A stretch of 10,225 nt of DNA from an uncultured Erysipelotrichaceae bacterium (lineage in GTDB: Bacteria; Bacillota_I; Bacilli_A; RFN20; CAG-826): positions 1-10,225 of the forward strand of contig CAMOEQ010000019.1 of the NCBI GenBank assembly GCA_946612405.1. Direction: 5' to 3'. Below, piece after piece: positions 5,284-10,225 of this stretch. How positions within the stretch are numbered: the first letter of the stretch is position 1; the number at the start of each line of letters is the position of its first letter. Both the position numbers and the translations under genes were made by a program. The notes beneath the pieces were generated by a model, which saw only the letters and a program-made list of their open reading frames with translations, ran no database searches and was not told the DNA's origin.

Positions 5284-8033
5284 ACTTTCATATAAATACC
5301 ATGGACAACTAAATCCGAGGTAATATAGTCAATCTTTTTATCCCAACCAACAAAGAAATAACCGGTCATAAATTGATCTCTTATTTCTGGTGGTGGTGGA
5401 GTAACTGGTGTGAACTCTTCAACGTGTGTATCAATATAAATCAAATTATTATGCCCATCATAGAAGATGACTGTGTAATAAATGATTTTGTGCCAATCAA
5501 TTGTGATATGAATATCAGAATCACCAACAGTAATTGTGTCACCAGGTTTTAAAGTTTGATCATTATATTTATAATTTAAGAATTTATAACCATCTTTTGA
5601 TGGAGCTTCTGGAAGTGTATAAACATAACCCTGACGATATCTACCTAAATCTTCCTCTTCCATATAGATGTGTTTAGCGCCTGGATCATGGAATGTTAAA
5701 GAAATATCTTTATCGCTTATAAATCCAGCGAAGTTAGAAATTTTAACTTTAAAGGTAGTTGTAAAATCAGCAGGAGTGCCATCTTTAATGTGAATCACCC
5801 CATCATCACTGATTTCCATCTTATCTGGTTCAGATGGTTCAAATGAGAACATTCGAACATTTAAATCTCCAAACCAAGATTCAATTAATTTAGTAACAGA
5901 AGTGGCGGAATATTTGACGTCTTCCATACGCATAAAAACACCATTCCAAGTTGTGAATTTCAAAACATTAGTCTCATCGATAGACATAATTGTCTTATTC
6001 ATTACGATGGAATCTTCGGCATCTATGGCATATTTTTCTAATGAATTAGTAAATACAACCCTTAATATATAAGTCTTAAAGATGTCCCTTGATAAATCTT
6101 TCGAGAAGAACGCTATTACAATTTCTAGGCCTACTCTTGCCCCCATTAATACATATAAATCAATTGAAACATTTCCTAAAAAATCAGAACCATCTGTATC
6201 AGTTGGGAAGGAAGCTGTTAATACACCTTGAATACCAATCGTGACATAGATTTCGAAATAGACAGCAACGTGACAGAATTTGTAAGTACCAGCAAGATAT
6301 AAATTGCCCGAGAAACGTAAACTTAAAGTAAGTTCAATCTTACCCATTAAATAGACATCCCAATAATTGGAACCTTTAATGGTTTGACCAGTATCGCTAT
6401 CTCCTCCACCTTCATTAGAGAAGTTGAATAAGACTGTTTCACTTTCCCATTGTTTTTTAATAACAAGCATAGCTTGAATTGATAAATTAATGATGAAATC
6501 AATCTTGAATTCGAAAACTAGTGGTGGATAAATAACGCAATCAACCGAGAATAAAGGAATAGTAGTTTTATTACCTTCGGTTTGAGCAACAACGCTCGCG
6601 TCATTAACTATGCGATCATAGAAGCTATTAAAATGTTCATCTTCTTTGGCTTTTTTAAGTTCATCAACCAAAGTATTTTTAATATCATCTTCAGGAAGAG
6701 GTTCGGTTTTCTTCTCATAAGTAACCGAAATATCAAATTCAACAGATTCTTGCTTGAGTTGAATCATCTTGAGTTTGTAAGAAATACCAACTGGAATGCA
6801 CCATTTGGTTTTAATTCCGATATCAAAATCCGCTTTAAAACTAACTATTTGAGTATATTTAATAGCAAATGATAAATATAATGCGTTTTCTCCACTTTCA
6901 CTTTTCTTTAATTCAATTTGGTCAACATGGATATTAATTCCAAATGTTAATTTTTCATTGTAATAGTTATAAGTAATATCAACTTTAAGGTTATCTAACA
7001 TATCGCCTAATAGACGACTATTTTTAGTTCTATTCATTCTTGAACAGAAATTAAGAAAACCTCTAGAAAAATCAGAATATCTTATTGAATTATAGAATTG
7101 CTCATCAACATCGATAGGAGTGATATGACCTTCAAGTGACATTGGAGAGACACCTTTTTTACGAAGGTTGTTATAAATATCACTACCTTGAGGTTGTTCG
7201 TAATAAACGCGATACTTGCCGTCGCCCAAATTTTCTTTAGAGAGGAATTTGCCATAAAAATCAGTAATAGCTAATTCTTCCGCGTTTGTATTGTTTTTAA
7301 CAACGAATACATCGCCTTTACTAAAGGCAGGTACGCTACCATTATAATCAAAAGAGTAAATAGAAGTAGAATCAACAGATTCATTACTAACTTTTGCTAA
7401 ATCTAAAACTTCGATGCCTGTCTTTTTATCGACGATATCATAAGTTGCTTCTTCATTTGGATCATCTTCAATTTCAACGGTTAATTTTTGAATTGATTGA
7501 TCTTTTCCTTCGAAATACAAAGTATCATCTTTAATAAGTTCAATGATATAGACTCCTCCATAATCAAAGGAATCGTTAATTGGTAATGAGATACAACTAC
7601 CATCAGTAGTTAAGACAATATCTTGATCTTGACCATTTACATCATTAACCGAAATGTATTGATCATAAGAATAACTTTGAGAAACAATCGATCTATATTG
7701 AGTAGCGAAGGCTCCATTAGTGACTCCGGTATCTTCCATTAATTTAATTCTTACAGCATCACCTTTTTTAAGATCAAAAACTGATGATGATAAATGGTTT
7801 TGTTCCGATTCAGGAACTAGGCTCATTTCATCAAAGGTTGGATTAAATTCTGGATCATTTGTAAAGCTTACCGAAGGAGTCCATTCAGAAAGAACATCAT
7901 ACATCTCCTCGCTAGTAAGATCTTCGTTTGTCTCCGGAACAAATTCTTCAACATTTGGTGCAGCATTTGAGCATCCACTTAGAAGCATTCCAAAAGTAGC
8001 TAGTCCTAGAACCAACATTTTCATCTTCTTCAT
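5274..8033 (-). CDS. Large beta-rich lipoprotein with two C-terminal InlB-B-like repeats
   Basis: This 919-residue protein is first in the leftward operon. MKKMKMLVLGLATFGMLLSGC is a lipoprotein signal with lipobox LSGC, so Cys21 is the predicted lipidated residue; an acidic linker follows. Residues about 60-330 are mixed, with short stretches such as GDAVRIKL and GKYRVYYEQPQG. Residues about 345-690 are an unusual series of long alternating strands (for example VDITYNYYNEKLTFGINIHV and YLMGKIELTLSLRFSGNLYL) that I cannot assign to a named family. After a region with a possible Ig-like fold (about 690-780), two InlB-B/Listeria-Bacteroides-type repeats follow at about 785-848 and 852-916; the second ends in GYFFVGWDKKIDYITSDLVV. 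The start has an excellent AGGGAGGT site seven bases upstream. It acts outside the cell, anchored by lipid; the ligand or function is unknown. Confidence 0.85.
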   Translation of the reverse strand: MKKMKMLVLGLATFGMLLSGCSNAAPNVEEFVPETNEDLTSEEMYDVLSEWTPSVSFTNDPEFNPTFDEMSLVPESEQNHLSSSVFDLKKGDAVRIKLMEDTGVTNGAFATQYRSIVSQSYSYDQYISVNDVNGQDQDIVLTTDGSCISLPINDSFDYGGVYIIELIKDDTLYFEGKDQSIQKLTVEIEDDPNEEATYDIVDKKTGIEVLDLAKVSNESVDSTSIYSFDYNGSVPAFSKGDVFVVKNNTNAEELAITDFYGKFLSKENLGDGKYRVYYEQPQGSDIYNNLRKKGVSPMSLEGHITPIDVDEQFYNSIRYSDFSRGFLNFCSRMNRTKNSRLLGDMLDNLKVDITYNYYNEKLTFGINIHVDQIELKKSESGENALYLSFAIKYTQIVSFKADFDIGIKTKWCIPVGISYKLKMIQLKQESVEFDISVTYEKKTEPLPEDDIKNTLVDELKKAKEDEHFNSFYDRIVNDASVVAQTEGNKTTIPLFSVDCVIYPPLVFEFKIDFIINLSIQAMLVIKKQWESETVLFNFSNEGGGDSDTGQTIKGSNYWDVYLMGKIELTLSLRFSGNLYLAGTYKFCHVAVYFEIYVTIGIQGVLTASFPTDTDGSDFLGNVSIDLYVLMGARVGLEIVIAFFSKDLSRDIFKTYILRVVFTNSLEKYAIDAEDSIVMNKTIMSIDETNVLKFTTWNGVFMRMEDVKYSATSVTKLIESWFGDLNVRMFSFEPSEPDKMEISDDGVIHIKDGTPADFTTTFKVKISNFAGFISDKDISLTFHDPGAKHIYMEEEDLGRYRQGYVYTLPEAPSKDGYKFLNYKYNDQTLKPGDTITVGDSDIHITIDWHKIIYYTVIFYDGHNNLIYIDTHVEEFTPVTPPPPEIRDQFMTGYFFVGWDKKIDYITSDLVVHGIYMKVGD

Positions 8034-8040
8034 AACTACT

Positions 8041-8048
8041 ACCTCCCT
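8041..8048 (-). promoter_or_regulatory. Strong ribosome binding site of the operon's first gene
   Basis: AGGGAGGT lies seven bases before the ATG at 8033 and fixes that start over the internal Met4. Confidence 0.85.
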
Positions 8049-8095
8049 ATAGGATTTGTTATTTTGAACTATTTAGAATCGTTCTTTTACTTAAT

Positions 8096-8123
8096 TTTAT
8101 ATAAAATTGTTTTTTAATAGCAA
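8096..8123 (-). promoter_or_regulatory. Candidate sigma-A promoter of the surface-protein operon
   Basis: On the minus strand TTGCTA (8118-8123) and TATAAA (8096-8101) are separated by 16 bases, giving a sigma-70/sigma-A type promoter with a predicted start near 8089 and a leader of about 55 bases. The region is very AT-rich, so chance matches are likely. A weaker TATAAT at 8169-8174 on the same strand lacks a good -35. Confidence 0.45.
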
Positions 8124-8141
8124 TTTTAATTTATCACTTTA

Positions 8142-8161
8142 AGTGTCACAGAAGTGCAACA
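8142..8161. repeat. Operator-like direct repeat, copy A
   Basis: AAGTG followed by a C/A-rich stretch occurs twice with an 11-base period (AAGTGTCACA at 8141-8150 and AAGTGCAACA at 8152-8161). An inverted CACTT (8136-8140) joins the first half-site through a single T. The block aligns with copy B exactly 50 bp to the right, sharing GTGnCACA then GTG at the same spacing. It lies upstream of the candidate operon promoter. Confidence 0.5.
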
Positions 8162-8189
8162 AAGATTAATTATATTAACCCTTAATAAT

Positions 8190-8211
8190 TTTGTGGCACA
8201 TTTGTGGCAAT
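8190..8211. repeat. Operator-like direct repeat, copy B
   Basis: TTTGTGGCA occurs twice at an 11-base period (8190-8198 and 8201-8209). An 11-base direct repeat places both half-sites on one face of the helix and is the layout of OmpR/PhoB-family binding sites; the regulator itself is not in the window. The second half-site covers the position expected for the -35 box of the rightward gene. Confidence 0.55.
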
Positions 8212-8228
8212 ATTCGTTGTATTATTTG

Positions 8229-8234
8229 TATGAT
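8229..8234 (+). promoter_or_regulatory. Candidate -10 box of the beta-helix surface gene
   Basis: TATGAT lies 17 bases past the end of repeat copy B and 31 bases before the ATG. The expected -35 position reads GGCAAT, a poor match to TTGACA, which would fit an activator-dependent promoter. Confidence 0.4.
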
Positions 8235-8252
8235 ATTTTAATAAATTAAAAC

Positions 8253-8258
8253 GGAGGT
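8253..8258 (+). promoter_or_regulatory. Strong ribosome binding site of the beta-helix surface gene
   Basis: GGAGGT lies seven bases before the ATG at 8266 and fixes the start of the partial gene. Confidence 0.85.
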
Positions 8259-8265
8259 AGAAATA

Positions 8266-10225
8266 ATGAAGAAATCAACCAAAATCATTCTTAGTAGCAG
8301 TTTAGCTATCTCCTTATTAGCTGGTTCTTTAATTCCTTTTAACAAAAAAGATTCAATGCATGTTGACGCTTATTCTCATTCTCATGATGATTTTGTTGAA
8401 TGGAGTGATTCTTATGATTTACCAAGTGAAACTGGAAATTATTATCTTACTAACGATGTTGTAATTTCTGAAACTTATAAACCAGCCCATTTAACTAGAT
8501 TATGTCTTAACGGTCATAGCATTACGTTAAATGGCGAAGGTCCAGTAATTGAAATAACTAGAGGAGCAATCTTTTATTTACATGATTGTGGCACTCAAAC
8601 TCATAAATATGTAATCGATAAAGATGGATTAGGTAGAGTCAATGATTTACTCACCGAATATGATGGAACTTTCACTGGTGGATATATCACTGGTGGAAAT
8701 AGTGCTAATGGTGGTGGTATTTTCCTTAATCCAGGTAGCAAAGATAACGCTACACAATTTTTTATGTATGGCGGAACTATCATCGGTAATAAGTCGACTG
8801 GTAATGGTGGTGGAATTAACTACAATTACGAAAAAGGCTGCAAATCTTGGATAAGTTTGGAAGACGCTTCTATTATTGGCAATGTTGCTGATGGAATTGC
8901 TGGAGGCATTTATCATCAGGCAAATAACATTGGTATCGACCTATTTGGAAATACAACAATCACTAAAAATATTTCAGGTTCAGCTCCTGCCGCCATTTTG
9001 GAACAATCAGGTTTTAAAATCGGAGGTAAACCCTTCATATACGATAATCATTTAAAAACTGGCGAAGAATCTGATGTTTATGTTGGCCATTCAAGTGGTG
9101 GTCAACCTGATAGAGTTAAAGTTGAAACATTATTAAGTGGTTCTCGTATTGGCATTGATGATATTAGAACCGAAGTATTTGAAGATTTCTTCTATTACAA
9201 TGCAGATAAAGATCCAAATGATTATTTTTCTTTAAATAACAACAAATTATTAGGTAGAAAGAAAAAAGAAGATGATACTGATACTCTTAATGCAACGTTT
9301 TATGCGATAAGTGCAACCGGTATGTCTGGACCTCCAGATGGATATGATTATTCAATTCAAGTGCATTTTGATGCACTAGGATTTCCACCTGTTGTCAAAT
9401 ACGGCGAATCACCAGATGAATGTACTTTAGACGAATCACCAACCTATTCTACTCCAGGTAATTATACAGTTTATGTTAAGGCTACTAGAGGTTTTAATGT
9501 TGCTAGAACTTCGGCTGTCGTTTCAGTTAGTCTTTATACTCCAGAATATATTTATCATCCATCTTTAAGAGGAACTTTAAACTATAATGGTGAATATCAA
9601 CGACTTCTTGAAAAAGGCATGGCAATGTATGGAGTCGTTCAATATAAGATTGGTTTACAAGGCGAATGGCAAGATACAGTCCCACTTGCCAAAGATGTTG
9701 GCACTTACGATGTCTATTATCGAATTTATGGTGATAAAGAAAATCAATATGGTGATACTGAGCCAATTTTGATTCAACCTTCAATTTTAGAAAACGACAA
9801 AACTGATCTAGTTAATAAGATTAATTTAGCTACAGCGCAATATAATGAATTAAAAGACACTTATCCGTTAATTGCAAGGATTTTAAATGATGTAATCGAT
9901 GAAGCAAAGTCAATGAATGATAACCCAAATGTCACCGTTGATGAGATTAGTGAGATGGTTTCTAAACTTGATGAGGCTTGTCAAAAAGCTAACAAAGATA
10001 AAGAAGCGATTTCAGTTGTAGAAAATTTGATTAATGAGATTGGAGAAGTTTCATATACAAGCGAATGTAAAGATCGAATCGATAAAGCTAATAATGCTTA
10101 TTTAGCCTTAGATGACGATCAAAAAGAATTAGTTGATAATCGTCAAACACTATTCGATGCAATTAGTAGCTACAAAGTTTTAGATGACAAGCATTATGCT
10201 TCAATCGTTGTTGATTTAATTAACA
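8266..10225 (+). CDS. Secreted beta-helix surface protein with MBG-like and helical repeats (partial)
   Basis: The frame stays open for 653 codons from the ATG to the window edge, so the 3' end is missing. MKKSTKIILSSSLAISLLAG is a signal peptide without a lipobox cysteine. Residues about 60-275 form a right-handed beta-helix region marked by Gly-rich turns: FTGGYITGGNSANGGGIF, MYGGTIIGNKSTGNGGGIN, DASIIGNVADGIAGGIYH. Two Ig-like domains of MBG type follow. The first, at about 355-424, contains GNYTVYVKATRGFN. The second, at about 436-505, contains LNYNGEYQ, VVQYKIG, GEWQDTVP and VGTYDVYYRI. Residues about 508-580 are helical and FIVAR-like. Then comes a helical repeat with YLALDDDQKELV (612-623), a variant of the common YDALTDAQKxLV repeat, and a next copy seems to begin at the edge. 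It is probably an adhesin or other large cell-surface protein; no catalytic motif is seen. Any anchor would lie beyond the window. Confidence 0.85.
   Translation, partial: MKKSTKIILSSSLAISLLAGSLIPFNKKDSMHVDAYSHSHDDFVEWSDSYDLPSETGNYYLTNDVVISETYKPAHLTRLCLNGHSITLNGEGPVIEITRGAIFYLHDCGTQTHKYVIDKDGLGRVNDLLTEYDGTFTGGYITGGNSANGGGIFLNPGSKDNATQFFMYGGTIIGNKSTGNGGGINYNYEKGCKSWISLEDASIIGNVADGIAGGIYHQANNIGIDLFGNTTITKNISGSAPAAILEQSGFKIGGKPFIYDNHLKTGEESDVYVGHSSGGQPDRVKVETLLSGSRIGIDDIRTEVFEDFFYYNADKDPNDYFSLNNNKLLGRKKKEDDTDTLNATFYAISATGMSGPPDGYDYSIQVHFDALGFPPVVKYGESPDECTLDESPTYSTPGNYTVYVKATRGFNVARTSAVVSVSLYTPEYIYHPSLRGTLNYNGEYQRLLEKGMAMYGVVQYKIGLQGEWQDTVPLAKDVGTYDVYYRIYGDKENQYGDTEPILIQPSILENDKTDLVNKINLATAQYNELKDTYPLIARILNDVIDEAKSMNDNPNVTVDEISEMVSKLDEACQKANKDKEAISVVENLINEIGEVSYTSECKDRIDKANNAYLALDDDQKELVDNRQTLFDAISSYKVLDDKHYASIVVDLIN

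Noticed and set aside
6582..6872. Open frame on the plus strand opposite the 919-residue lipoprotein gene
   Set aside because: It lies wholly antisense to a long gene with a strong start, has low-complexity composition (Phe/Asn/Ile-rich) and no ribosome binding site; a shadow frame.
7720..8052. Open frame on the plus strand over the start of the operon
   Set aside because: Antisense to the lipoprotein N-terminus and its binding site; no domain signal.
8049..8265. CRISPR array or riboswitch in the divergent gap
   Set aside because: The repeated units are only about 9-20 bases, two copies each, with no spacer pattern, and no long stable structure is visible; an operator explanation is simpler.
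8601..8916. Short open frames on both strands inside the beta-helix region
   Set aside because: They overlap the convincing beta-helix coding frame and reflect its repeated Gly/Asn/Ile codons.
9527..9784. Short overlapping frames on both strands inside the second Ig-like domain
   Set aside because: The 8266-10225 frame encodes a recognisable MBG-like domain there; the others have no support.

Overview
This AT-rich window looks like chromosomal DNA from an uncultured, low-GC gut bacterium of the Bacilli/Mollicutes side of the Firmicutes (RF39-, Acholeplasma- or Erysipelotrichia-like). The evidence is the AT-rich codon use, the strong Shine-Dalgarno sites of AGGTGAT/GGAGGT type, and surface-protein modules typical of such genomes: LRR_5/BspA repeats, InlB-B-like repeats, MBG-like Ig folds and helical repeats with a 'YxALxxxQKxLV' core. 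Tryptophan is encoded by TGG and the five complete genes end in TAA or TAG, so nothing suggests the Mycoplasma code. The taxonomic placement is an inference from style only.

Left part (about 60-1900): two integral membrane proteins are transcribed divergently from a 50-bp gap. The leftward one resembles the YwaF/TMEM164 family. The rightward one resembles the AIG1/FAR-17a (Pr6Pr) family and carries an extra C-terminal soluble tail. Both families are linked, from eukaryotic members, to acyl-lipid chemistry in the membrane, so a shared lipid-related role is possible but unproven. A perfect palindromic terminator follows the rightward gene. A second hairpin, facing the end of the surface operon, lies about 15 bases beyond it.

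Middle (1955-8033): a three-gene leftward operon encodes exported proteins. In transcription order these are a 919-residue lipoprotein with a long beta-rich core of unknown family and two C-terminal InlB-B-like repeats; a 453-residue lipoprotein with an Ig-like region and a related 'GWD' repeat module; and a 648-residue LRR_5/BspA-like protein. The genes are coupled: the stop codon of each upstream gene overlaps or touches the Shine-Dalgarno site of the next, with nearly the same sequence at both junctions.

Right part (8049-10225): a 232-bp divergent regulatory region separates the operon from a rightward gene for a large secreted protein, which is cut off by the window end. That protein has a signal peptide, a glycine-rich right-handed beta-helix region, two Ig/MBG-like domains and helical repeats. 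The regulatory region holds two copies, exactly 50 bp apart, of a motif that is itself an 11-bp direct repeat. This layout resembles OmpR/PhoB-type operators and suggests that the two surface loci are controlled together. No RNA genes, insertion sequences, CRISPR arrays or phage genes were seen.
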